A stretch of DNA of 20,794 bases from UBA1151 sp963579925 (GTDB lineage: Bacteria; Chloroflexota; Dehalococcoidia; Lucifugimonadales; Lucifugimonadaceae): the NCBI GenBank assembly GCA_963579925.1, contig CAUZJA010000025.1, forward strand, positions 1 through 20,794. Direction: 5' to 3'. The notes under the pieces are model-generated. The model did not search any database. It worked only from the letters and a program-made list of their open reading frames with translations, and had not been told where the DNA came from. Position 1 is the first letter of the stretch, and the number at the start of each line of letters is the position of its first letter. Shown here in pieces: positions 14,136 to 20,794 of this stretch. The translations under genes were made by a program, and so were the position numbers.

Positions 14136-15551
14136 TTGGCACAACGGGTGTTCATCGCCTCAATAGCTCCCCTGTTTGAAAACCAGGTCTACGGCGGCTC
14201 GCAAGCAATCCTGCAATCAATTGCCGTAGGACTGGCTGAGGCCGGTGCAACAGTCGATATCGTCTGCTCACTCCGCCCCGAGAATGAGAACGGCTTCCGC
14301 TGGCATGAGCGAGCGACAGTTCACCCGCTATTGCGACTCACCGGTGCGTTTCCAGATCCGTATGAGGTGCCCCCGGGAGATATCGCGATGTCAGCCCGAG
14401 AAATTGCGCCGCTTCTGGAAGCCGCCGACGTGATCTACCTCCACGCAGACATCTTTCACCTGCGTCGTTTGATTCCGGAGAACAAACCGGTCATTCGGTC
14501 ATTTCACGACTTCTCGTTTGAGACGGCGCTGATCTCGGCCTTCGGCTACTCCGCAGACCTGACGATAGTGCCGTCGCTCTTTCTGGGCCGCAGCATCAAT
14601 GCGTCCGTCGGCGTAAGCGGGATGCGGGGTGTTGAGCCGGTGGTGGTCATCCCAAACGGCATCGACACAGCCAGGTTCGCGGTCGCGAAATCCCCGCAGC
14701 GAGATGAGGATGGCACCCTTCGGATGCTCTACCCTCATCGGCCAGACGAACGCAAAGGCATCCTCGAATGCCTGGCTCTTGCCCGTTCGCTGCGCGATGA
14801 GCGCCCCAACCTAAAGCTGGAGCTGATCGTTCCGAAGCACATCGACGCTGATCGGCTCCCGGACTTGATGCAGATCCACGCTGCTATCGAATCTAGAGCG
14901 GCTGAACTGGGCGTTCAAGAGAACATCAAGTACGTGCCGTGGCAGACCTCAGAGCAGATGCCGGACTTCTATCGGTCTGGTGATATCACCCTCTGCCTCG
15001 GTAACGCCATCGAAGCATTTGGCCTTGCTCCTTACGAATCGATCGCATCAGGCACGCCAGCAGTTGTTAGCCGGGTGGGTGCCTACCGGGATGTTCCAAC
15101 CAATCCCAGCATTGCGACGATCGATCATGGCGATCTTAAAGCCACCGTATCCGCCGTTCTAAACCTCTTCGATGTAGGCCTCGAACCGGTTCAGGTTCAT
15201 CCGTTGCCCGGCGAGTATGTGCAATCCCTAATGATCGATCGCTATATCAACATCTTGCTCAGCCCAGATGACGCAATAAAGAAATTCCAGACTCCCTCAT
15301 CTGAAGCACCAGATGCCAACCGGGTAATGCTGGCTCCCTGGTGCCATGTGGTGACAGGCGGGATCTACGACGATTACGACTACGGAGTACGTGCACTCCC
15401 CGATCTCTCTGATTTCCTTCGTGAAAGAGACCCTGGCCAGATGCTCTCCCCTGCTGACCTTCAGATTAGCGGCGTCGACAGCGATGTAATTGCGATAGCG
15501 ATCGGGCAATCGGTTCTCGTACCAGCGTTCTCTGAGCCGCTTTCCCCTTAA
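14136..15551 (+). CDS. GT4-type glycosyltransferase with C-terminal extension
   Basis: A 471-residue GT-B fold enzyme. The N-terminal domain has the donor-loop-like YGGSQAILQSIAVGLAEAGA; the C-terminal domain shows VVVIPNGIDTARF, LRMLYPHRPDERKGILECL and EAFGLAPYES (EX7E motif near 291-299) followed by SGTPAVVSRVGAYRDV. This is the GT4 pattern, transferring from a nucleotide sugar with retention. After about residue 377 there is an added module of roughly 90 residues (APWCHVVTGGIYDDYDYGVR, LSDFLRERDPGQ, SDVIAIAIGQSVLV) that I do not recognise. Start TTG 14136 has GGAG at 14121-14124. It ends the pterin run, and its stop codon lies inside a large hairpin. Target molecule unknown. Confidence 0.85.
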   Translation: MAQRVFIASIAPLFENQVYGGSQAILQSIAVGLAEAGATVDIVCSLRPENENGFRWHERATVHPLLRLTGAFPDPYEVPPGDIAMSAREIAPLLEAADVIYLHADIFHLRRLIPENKPVIRSFHDFSFETALISAFGYSADLTIVPSLFLGRSINASVGVSGMRGVEPVVVIPNGIDTARFAVAKSPQRDEDGTLRMLYPHRPDERKGILECLALARSLRDERPNLKLELIVPKHIDADRLPDLMQIHAAIESRAAELGVQENIKYVPWQTSEQMPDFYRSGDITLCLGNAIEAFGLAPYESIASGTPAVVSRVGAYRDVPTNPSIATIDHGDLKATVSAVLNLFDVGLEPVQVHPLPGEYVQSLMIDRYINILLSPDDAIKKFQTPSSEAPDANRVMLAPWCHVVTGGIYDDYDYGVRALPDLSDFLRERDPGQMLSPADLQISGVDSDVIAIAIGQSVLVPAFSEPLSP

Positions 15552-15591
15552 CTCTGAAGACCGCCCGTAGGCAGCCTTCAGAGTTAAGGGG
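15544..15591. terminator. Perfect 16-bp inverted repeat at the end of the pterin/GT operon
   Basis: CCCCTTAACTCTGAAG at 15544-15559 pairs perfectly with CTTCAGAGTTAAGGGG at 15576-15591, with a 16-base loop. The TAA of the glycosyltransferase (15549-15551) is inside the left arm. No T run follows on either strand, so it may protect or end the transcript rather than act as a standard intrinsic terminator. Confidence 0.6.
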
Positions 15592-15904
15592 GTGCGGCCC
15601 TTTCACCAACCGGGGAAATAGGAGACCGAGTGTGGGGCTATTGGAGTAACCCGGGTCGCATTCAGCATGTTGATCAAGATCTGCGGAGCCACTCGGCATA
15701 TCGCCGGCGGGGGGTGGTCCCGTTGACCTCTCACTGAGATTCATATTGCACCCTCCATCTTTGACCAACGTGTGATGTTTGTTGGAAGTAAGTAGGAGTC
15801 ACCCCCTCCAACTGGTGTAACTACACAGGCATCTCAATCTCGTCCACGTTAAATTGAGATGACAGACACAAATCGAACAGCGTTTTCGCGGGGCTCACAT
15901 ACTC
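15592..15904. promoter_or_regulatory. Intergenic region upstream of the two-component locus
   Basis: 313 bases with no gene I can support. Its 3' end contains a 9-bp inverted repeat near the response regulator start (listed separately). Short frames across it are low-complexity or overlap the hairpin. Confidence 0.4.
15830..15861. repeat. 9-bp inverted repeat upstream of the response regulator
   Basis: CATCTCAAT at 15830-15838 and ATTGAGATG at 15853-15861 with a 14-base spacer, ending 43 bases before the response regulator ATG. Position and form suit an operator, perhaps autoregulatory, or a leader hairpin. Confidence 0.4.
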
Positions 15905-16303
15905 ATGGACACACAAGGTGCTCGGATATTAATTGTTGATGATGAGCCAGATATTCTTGCGCTGGTCGCAGCTCGCCTGGAAATGGCTGGACATCAGACC
16001 ATTCAGGCCGCGACAGGCGAAGAGGGCCTCCGAGTCTTTTTCGACCACCGCCCAGAGCTTGCCCTGCTTGATATCGACATGCCAGGCATGGATCGCATTG
16101 AACTCTACGGCCGAATACGGGAAGTCTCAAACATCCCCGTCCTATTTCTCACTGCGCTGGGATCCGAACACGAAAAGGTCCGCGGACTGGCCGCCGGTGC
16201 TGACGACTACATCGTCAAGCCATTTGGACGCGATGAACTCATGGCTCGTGTCGGCGCCGTCCTTCGTCGCGCCTCCCTTCCATCAATGGACAAGGCCTCC
16301 TGA
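15905..16303 (+). CDS. Response regulator receiver domain, C-terminally truncated by frameshift
   Basis: A 132-residue single receiver domain of the OmpR-type sequence class. Acidic pocket Asp 12/Asp 13 (LIVDDEPD), phospho-acceptor Asp 56 in LLDIDMPG, switch Thr 83 in FLTAL and Lys 105 in YIVKPFG are all present. MPGMDR has Arg where Gly is usual. After RRASLPSMDKAS the frame ends at TGA 16301. One frame over, the sequence continues as YSDSALTIDYAAHRVTARGK, the typical beginning of an OmpR winged-helix domain, so the ancestral protein had a DNA-binding domain. One extra base near 16291-16300 explains the shift. The remaining receiver may still be phosphorylated and act as a stand-alone regulator, but promoter binding is lost. 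Confidence 0.85.
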   Translation: MDTQGARILIVDDEPDILALVAARLEMAGHQTIQAATGEEGLRVFFDHRPELALLDIDMPGMDRIELYGRIREVSNIPVLFLTALGSEHEKVRGLAAGADDYIVKPFGRDELMARVGAVLRRASLPSMDKAS

Positions 16304-16370
16304 TGCCTACTCCGACTCAGCGCTCACTATCGATTACGCAGCACACCGGGTCACGGCACGCGGCAAAGAG
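16302..16370 (+). pseudogene. Remnant of the OmpR winged-helix domain start, fused to the kinase frame
   Basis: About 23 codons in the kinase frame (DAYSDSALTIDYAAHRVTAR then GKE) match the first strands of an OmpR-type DNA-binding domain. The usual LTPxE(F/Y)xLL continuation is missing; the frame runs directly into LERENDSMRRALAIVSHELK of a histidine kinase. A deletion joined the two genes. Confidence 0.6.
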
Positions 16371-16391
16371 TTGGAACGTGAGAATGATTCA

Positions 16392-17096
16392 ATGCGGCGC
16401 GCTCTCGCGATTGTGTCGCACGAACTGAAGACTCCGCTCACGTCCATTGTTGCGTTCTCTGATCTCCTCCTGAGAAACGGAGAGGATCGGTTCAATACCA
16501 GAGAGATGGGGCAACTTGGCAGCATCTGCCGCAACGCCGGCAGGTTGAGCGAAATCATCGAAGACCTGAGCCACGTAGTGATCCTCGGAGGTAAGAACGG
16601 GCTTTCGATTTCGCCGTCCAGTTTTGACGCCGCCAAGCTAATCGATGAAGCAGCGATATCTATGGAGCCCGTGCTGGATCTGGCAGGCCAGACTTTCATC
16701 GTTCACTCGCCACCGTCGGGAAACCTCCTCCAGGCGGACAAATCCAGACTTCACCAGGTGATTGAGAACCTGCTCACCAATGCGTCAAAATTTAGCCCTG
16801 CTGGATCTCACATTGATATTGCAGCAGAGATTGATGAGTCTCGCTTCTATGTACAGGTCGTAGAACGAGGGACTGGAACCTCCAAAGAAGAAGAATCCAG
16901 GGTTTTTGACTACTTCTACCGCGCAGATACCGGAGCATCCAATCGAGTGCCCGGGCTGGGACTAGGGCTGTTTATTACCCGAGAGATAATTCATGCCCAT
17001 GGCGGAAGCCTCTCGCTTAAGAGTGAACTAGGACGCGGAACCACCGTCTCATTTGCAGTCCCCCGGACATCAACAAAAGACCCCTCCAAGCGGTAA
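16392..17096 (+). CDS. Histidine kinase lacking a sensor domain (HisKA plus HATPase)
   Basis: A 234-residue kinase core. H-box IVSHELKTPLTSIVAFSDLL has phospho-acceptor His 10; the N-box is HQVIENLLTNASKFSPAG (Asn 126, Asn 130); F-box VFDYFYRAD and G2 GLGLGLFITREI are good. The G1 box reads VERGTGTS where DxGxGI is usual, so the key Asp is Glu and ATP binding may be weakened. No membrane segment or sensor domain precedes the H-box; the frame instead continues upstream into a winged-helix remnant. I chose ATG 16392; TTG 16371 is the other possible start. Probably cytoplasmic partner of the adjacent receiver, or a decaying product of gene fusion. Confidence 0.75.
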   Translation: MRRALAIVSHELKTPLTSIVAFSDLLLRNGEDRFNTREMGQLGSICRNAGRLSEIIEDLSHVVILGGKNGLSISPSSFDAAKLIDEAAISMEPVLDLAGQTFIVHSPPSGNLLQADKSRLHQVIENLLTNASKFSPAGSHIDIAAEIDESRFYVQVVERGTGTSKEEESRVFDYFYRADTGASNRVPGLGLGLFITREIIHAHGGSLSLKSELGRGTTVSFAVPRTSTKDPSKR

Positions 17097-17271
17097 GTCT
17101 CGTACGCCGCCCAACGTCCTCCTGTCGAGTGAACGGAGCATCACCCTGTCACTGTTTCGGCAGGGGGCGTTTGCGCCTGTCGGCCAGCAGTCCTAAACTG
17201 TCTCACCAACGTGGCCCCACAAACGGGCGAGCACACCACAATTTTCGGCCCAGGGAGATTAGCTACAACAA
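17097..17271. promoter_or_regulatory. Intergenic region upstream of the aminotransferase
   Basis: 175 bases between the kinase stop and the aminotransferase ATG. GGGAG at 17253-17257 lies 14 bases before the ATG. I could not pick out a clear promoter. Confidence 0.3.
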
Positions 17272-18480
17272 ATGGCGACACCCACATTTGATCTTTCAAC
17301 ACTGTATTCAAAGGACAGCCTGAACACGGAACTCAAGGTTCCGGCTCATGCCAAATTTGACTTCGCAACCGCCCAGCCAGACCCGGACTCCATTCCGTTC
17401 CAGGGTCTGACTGACGCCCTATCCGCCATGCTGGAGAAGCAAGGTGGCGATCTGGCGTTCTACCCGGATGCACGTGGCATCCCTGAGCTGCGAGAGCTGG
17501 TCGCTGCAAAGTTGGAGCGCGACGATGGCTTCAAGGTCTCACCGGACAACATCGCGATTCTGAACGGCTCAGCTGAAGCCAACTTCACCGTTATCCGGGC
17601 GCTAATCGACCCGGGCGACACCGTAATCATGGAGCGCTACGTTTACTCCGGCACACTGGCCCAGTTCCGCAAGGCTGGCGCAAACGTAGTAGGCACACCA
17701 ATTGATGACGACAGCATCATTCCAGAGGAGCTTGAAGAGCTCATCGTGAACCTGACTGCGGAAGGCAAAAAGCCAAAGGTCCTCTACACCATTCCAGAGT
17801 TCCAGAACCCTACCGGCAACACCCTGCCCACAGAACGCCGCAAGCAGATCATCGACATCTGCCGCAGGCACCACCTGGTGATTGTTGAAGACGAGTGCTA
17901 CACGGACCTTCGCTATGAAGGTGAAACACAGGAATCCTTCAGGTCACTGGATGACTCCGGCATGGTTATCTACGTGGGGTCGTTCTCTAAGATTCTGGCC
18001 CCGGGCCTCCGCCTCGGTTACTTTGTCGCTGACACGGAGACAATGCAACGAGCGCTCAGCTTCCGCATGACCGGCACGAACCATTTCACATCCCTGGCCG
18101 TGTACGAATTCCTCAACCGCCAGATGTACGAACACATTGACCACATCAACGAACTGAACCGGCCAAAGCGTGATGCGATGGTCTCAGCTCTGGGTGAGAA
18201 CTTTGGCGGCACAGGCACTACCTGGACCACGCCAAAGGGCAGTCTCTACCTCTGGGTCACGTTCCCCGAGCACGTAAATGCCACGGAACTGATGCCAATT
18301 GCGTTCAAGGCAGGCGTCGGCTTCAACTCCGGTGCGGCCTTTGCTCCAAACGGCGACGGCGATCACTGTGCACGACTCTGCTACGGCTACGAGTCACCGC
18401 AGAAGAACAGGGACGGAATCGCACTCCTGGCTGAGATCATGGAGCGTGAGGGATCGTTCAAGGTTTCCCCCGGCGGCTAA
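17272..18480 (+). CDS. PLP-dependent aminotransferase class I/II (2-aminoadipate-transaminase-like)
   Basis: A 402-residue fold-type I aminotransferase. FYPDARGIPELRELVAA and ILNGSAEANFTVIRALIDPG form the N-terminal cofactor region; FQNPTGNTLP (about 178-187) holds the Asn that contacts PLP; EDECYTDLRYEG the Asp under the pyridine ring; GSFSKILAPGLRLGY the Schiff-base Lys (about 240); and an Arg in CARLCYG near the C-terminus binds carboxylate. The pattern resembles the LysN/ARO8 and MocR-derived group that handles aminoadipate, aromatic and branched-chain amino acids. ATG 17272 is the only sensible start. A terminator follows at 18500, so it is likely a single-gene unit. Substrate is undetermined. 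Confidence 0.9.
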   Translation: MATPTFDLSTLYSKDSLNTELKVPAHAKFDFATAQPDPDSIPFQGLTDALSAMLEKQGGDLAFYPDARGIPELRELVAAKLERDDGFKVSPDNIAILNGSAEANFTVIRALIDPGDTVIMERYVYSGTLAQFRKAGANVVGTPIDDDSIIPEELEELIVNLTAEGKKPKVLYTIPEFQNPTGNTLPTERRKQIIDICRRHHLVIVEDECYTDLRYEGETQESFRSLDDSGMVIYVGSFSKILAPGLRLGYFVADTETMQRALSFRMTGTNHFTSLAVYEFLNRQMYEHIDHINELNRPKRDAMVSALGENFGGTGTTWTTPKGSLYLWVTFPEHVNATELMPIAFKAGVGFNSGAAFAPNGDGDHCARLCYGYESPQKNRDGIALLAEIMEREGSFKVSPGG

Positions 18481-18499
18481 CCAATAACTGCAACTAATT

Positions 18500-18524
18500 C
18501 GGCCCCACCGTCATGGTGGGGCCG
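18500..18524 (+). terminator. Rho-independent terminator after the aminotransferase
   Basis: Perfect 10-bp GC-rich stem CGGCCCCACC (18500-18509) and GGTGGGGCCG (18515-18524) with a 5-base loop, followed by TTCTAT. It lies 20 bases after the aminotransferase stop. Confidence 0.8.
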
Positions 18525-18581
18525 TTCTATATCCCCGTTTGTCACTATCACGCACAGTGGCATCAGGTACTATTCACCGCC

Positions 18582-19865
18582 GTGCCCGAACCATCTGACG
18601 AAACATCTCAACCAACCCTGAACACTTACGGTGAACCGCCGGTAGTTGACGCTACCCAAAAATCTGCTACACCGTTTTCCATACGTTCAATAATCTGGAC
18701 GGTGTACGTACCAACATTGCTCCTTTCGCTGGGTGAAGGACTCGTCCTCGCTCAGGTGCCACTATTCGCAAAATCCATGGGCGCTGGCCTCGGACTTATC
18801 GGCATCGCGGTCGCGGCGCGTGAGGTCGGAACGATGCTGTTCGACGTCCCATCTGGTGCCTTCGTCTCTCGGTTCGGCTCCAAGAAGACGATGGTCTTTG
18901 GCACCGCGGCCATTGGGGTGACAGCCCTGGGCGCGGGTCTTGCGGCAACCATCTGGGTCTACATAGCCCTGCGGTTCTGCCAGGGTATGGCCCGAGCGAT
19001 CTGGTCGATATCCCGCCAGGCGTACATAGCCCAGGTGATCCCCAACCAGAATCGAGGCCGCGCACTTGCCCTATTTGGCGGCGTGAACAGAATGGCGCTG
19101 TTCGTCGGGCCGTTGATGGCTGCATTCATCGCAACAGAATTTGGACTGCAATCCACATTCTTCGCGCAGGCTGGCATCGGCATCGTTACAGCAGCGCTCA
19201 TGCTGATATTGCTGCAAGATACAGGCAGCGCAGGATTGCACGCGGAGGGCGAGTCGATCGTGTCCCGGCTCAGCGAAGTGATCACAGAGAACAAGCGCAT
19301 ATTCGCCACTGCCGGTGTTGCCGCGGTCTGTCTGCAACTCATCCGCAACGGGCGTACCATCCTGATTCCCCTCTGGGGCGATTCGATTGGCATCAACGTC
19401 CGAGATATCAACCTGATCATGAGCGCGTCCTCTCTGGTCGACAGCTTCTTCTTCTACCCGGTTGGCATCGTCATGGACCGCTATGGACGCAAATGGGTTT
19501 TCGTTCCAAGCCTGATAGTGCTCGGCTCATCGCTGGTGCTGATTCCGCTGGCCGGTAGCTTCGGAACGCTGATGGCGATCGGCCTGTGGGCCGGAGTTGG
19601 CAACGGCATCAGCAGTGGAATCGTATTCACCATGGGAGTCGACTTCTCCCCGCCCAACAGGACAGGCGAGTTCATCGGCGTCTGGCGGCTTATCGGAGAC
19701 ATAGGTGGCAGCACAGGCCCGTTTATCGTCGGCTTCGTGGCGCAGGCCGCAACACTGGGTGTCGCGGCAGTGGTCACCGGTGGTTTCGGATTCCTGGGGG
19801 CCGCAATCGCGTTCTTCTTCGTTCAGGAAACGTTGAAGAAGAACCCGAAGTCACGCAAAAAGTAA
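18582..19865 (+). CDS. Major facilitator superfamily transporter
   Basis: An inner-membrane secondary transporter of about 427 residues with roughly twelve hydrophobic segments. After a soluble N-terminus of some 40 residues, the first helix is YVPTLLLSLGEGLVLAQVPL. The MFS loop 2-3 motif appears as DVPSGAFVSRFGSKK, and its second-half copy as YPVGIVMDRYGRK. RFCQGMARAIWSISRQAYIA and FGGVNRMALFVGPLMAAFIA are typical of drug/metabolite antiporters. The frame opens at ATG 18513, but that codon is inside the terminator hairpin, so I chose GTG 18582; TACTATTC just before it might be a -10 element of a near-leaderless transcript. The C-terminus is basic (KKNPKSRKK). The substrate cannot be told; drug efflux or metabolite export are both possible. 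Confidence 0.85.
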   Translation: MPEPSDETSQPTLNTYGEPPVVDATQKSATPFSIRSIIWTVYVPTLLLSLGEGLVLAQVPLFAKSMGAGLGLIGIAVAAREVGTMLFDVPSGAFVSRFGSKKTMVFGTAAIGVTALGAGLAATIWVYIALRFCQGMARAIWSISRQAYIAQVIPNQNRGRALALFGGVNRMALFVGPLMAAFIATEFGLQSTFFAQAGIGIVTAALMLILLQDTGSAGLHAEGESIVSRLSEVITENKRIFATAGVAAVCLQLIRNGRTILIPLWGDSIGINVRDINLIMSASSLVDSFFFYPVGIVMDRYGRKWVFVPSLIVLGSSLVLIPLAGSFGTLMAIGLWAGVGNGISSGIVFTMGVDFSPPNRTGEFIGVWRLIGDIGGSTGPFIVGFVAQAATLGVAAVVTGGFGFLGAAIAFFFVQETLKKNPKSRKK

Positions 19866-19883
19866 GCCCTGTCGTCCCAGGTT

Positions 19884-20720
19884 CTAAAGCAGCCCGTGCA
19901 GATCCTTCAAGCATCTCGACTGCTCTTCCAAGGTAAAACCATCCACGTAGAGCTTGTTATCGCCTGAGAAGCCGTCCACTGCCCCGCCCTCAACAAGCGT
20001 CGTAACCCAGTCAACCTCATCGTCTAGCGACGGAAGCAAGTTCTGCCCAGCCGCTTGCGAAAGCGCAGTTACGAGGCCATAGCCACCCCAGTTGGACACG
20101 GCGGCACACATCAGAGCTGTTGTGGTGGTAATCGCAGGCAGATCAGGTAATCCTTCTGTTTCAGAGATGATCTGCGCCAGGTTCCCCATGCCAATCTCAT
20201 TGCCGCCATCGCCTATGCCCAGCGAGTACGGGTGCTGATCGAAGAGATGATCAATCTTGGCGTTGTGCTCAGAGATATCCAGTGAACGCATGTTGCGGTA
20301 AATGCCGTCTGAAGAGATCCCTGCTCGTTCGATAGAGATCATGAGGTCCGGGCGCTCATCTCGAATAATCGCCTGTGCAAACTCAGCCGATTCACGATGA
20401 TTTGTGATTGGGAAATCAATAATTTCGTGAGCAGGACTTGCAATAGAAGCGAGTGCTCCCAGTGAGACAGAGTCCGTGATATACGAAACGTCGAACCCAA
20501 GCTCCGTGAGAGCGTTCCCAATCGCCACCGCACCCGGAGGTCCATCTGTTTCCGGCTGGCCAGCAGACACGATGTAGAAGCCGGTAGTGATCATCACCCG
20601 GCCTTTATGCTCCATCACAAACTTGGCAGCATCAGTGGCATACTCAGGCTCCAGATGAGGCGCCAGATGCCGCATACCGCGCACATCCCCCTTGAGGATG
20701 ATCTCTTCAATTGCTCCCAC
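19884..20720 (-). CDS. D-glutamate cyclase-like protein (DUF4392)
   Basis: A 278-residue soluble protein with the DUF4392 pattern. VMITTGFYIVSAGQPETDGP and AVAIGNALTELGFDVSYITD form the N-terminal part; RPDLMISIERAGISSDGIYR follows, and the most conserved stretch, LGIGDGGNEIGMGNLAQII (near 167-185), is the family hallmark. In vertebrates this domain in DGLUCY converts D-glutamate to 5-oxo-D-proline; bacterial proteins of this type are stand-alone. Start GTG 20720 has GGAG six bases upstream and a stop immediately before it in frame. It converges on the MFS gene with only 18 bases between. Role here by inference is D-glutamate breakdown from peptidoglycan turnover or the environment. Confidence 0.85.
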   Translation of the reverse strand: MGAIEEIILKGDVRGMRHLAPHLEPEYATDAAKFVMEHKGRVMITTGFYIVSAGQPETDGPPGAVAIGNALTELGFDVSYITDSVSLGALASIASPAHEIIDFPITNHRESAEFAQAIIRDERPDLMISIERAGISSDGIYRNMRSLDISEHNAKIDHLFDQHPYSLGIGDGGNEIGMGNLAQIISETEGLPDLPAITTTTALMCAAVSNWGGYGLVTALSQAAGQNLLPSLDDEVDWVTTLVEGGAVDGFSGDNKLYVDGFTLEEQSRCLKDLHGLL

Positions 20721-20794
20721 TTATGACTCCAGATTCTGCCGGTTTATGGTTCGGTATGGTGCGTTCAGAATATTGACGCATATGATCCGATGAG
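20721..20794. other. Upstream region of the cyclase gene to the window edge
   Basis: 74 bases containing the ribosome site of the cyclase gene and presumably its promoter; nothing else recognised. Confidence 0.3.

Noticed and set aside
15466..15768. 100-codon minus-strand open frame across the large hairpin
   Set aside because: Overlaps the glycosyltransferase end and the inverted repeat; composition is low-complexity, with no recognisable domain.
15933..16301. Longer N-terminus for the histidine kinase overlapping the receiver
   Set aside because: This part is the receiver domain read in the wrong frame; kinase-frame homology begins only near 16302.
18513..18581. ATG start of the MFS gene at 18513
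   Set aside because: The codon lies in the terminator hairpin of the aminotransferase and the added residues look non-coding; GTG 18582 preferred.
1..20794. CRISPR array, rRNA, transposase-bearing insertion sequence or known defence cassette
   Set aside because: No regular repeat-spacer pattern, rRNA-like sequence, transposase motif or defence gene set was seen on either strand.

Overview
The window is bacterial, with moderate GC and dense coding on both strands. TTG and GTG starts are frequent among genes with a recognisable upstream Shine-Dalgarno. The gene families (AGPS-type FAD oxidase, M19 dipeptidase, aspartoacylase-like hydrolase, a kinase fragment with a GEGGKKKVY glycine loop) suggest an uncultivated marine Chloroflexota lineage of the SAR202 type. 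That placement comes from recognising families only and has not been tested.

Layout. (1) Positions 1-3372: a zinc-ribbon methyltransferase, a helical AglQ-like protein and a truncated coupled ORF, then a tyrosine recombinase lying just downstream of an intact tRNA-Gly(TCC). This looks like the tRNA-proximal end of a genomic island carrying surface-glycan genes. (2) Positions 3600-5760: a graveyard with no convincing intact gene. It holds the 5' part of a Ser/Thr kinase gene, with in-frame stops, colliding head-on with the 5' part of a trehalose-6-phosphate synthase gene. It also holds an L-type lectin domain without a start, and the 3' part of a tRNA-Thr(CGT) with its own terminator, which looks like an integration or excision scar. 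(3) Positions 5764-10600, minus strand: FAD oxidase, a CheX-like protein, M19 dipeptidase and an aspartoacylase-like hydrolase; the last two overlap by ATGA. (4) Positions 10777-15551, plus strand: an ABC ATPase, then a compact pterin cluster (folE, a FolM/PTR1-like SDR, a dihydropteridine-reductase-like SDR, folB) and a GT4 glycosyltransferase, ending in a perfect 16-bp inverted repeat. (5) Positions 15905-17096: a two-component locus in which the response regulator is cut off by a frameshift, and the start of its winged-helix domain runs in frame into a histidine kinase. (6) Positions 17272-20720: a class I/II aminotransferase with a terminator, an MFS transporter, and a convergent D-glutamate-cyclase-like gene.

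The most notable signals are the pterin cluster, which looks suited to making and recycling a reduced pterin rather than only folate; the response-regulator/kinase fusion scar; and the kinase/otsA and tRNA-Thr scars. I did not find a CRISPR array, an rRNA gene, an insertion sequence with a transposase, or a clear-cut new defence system.
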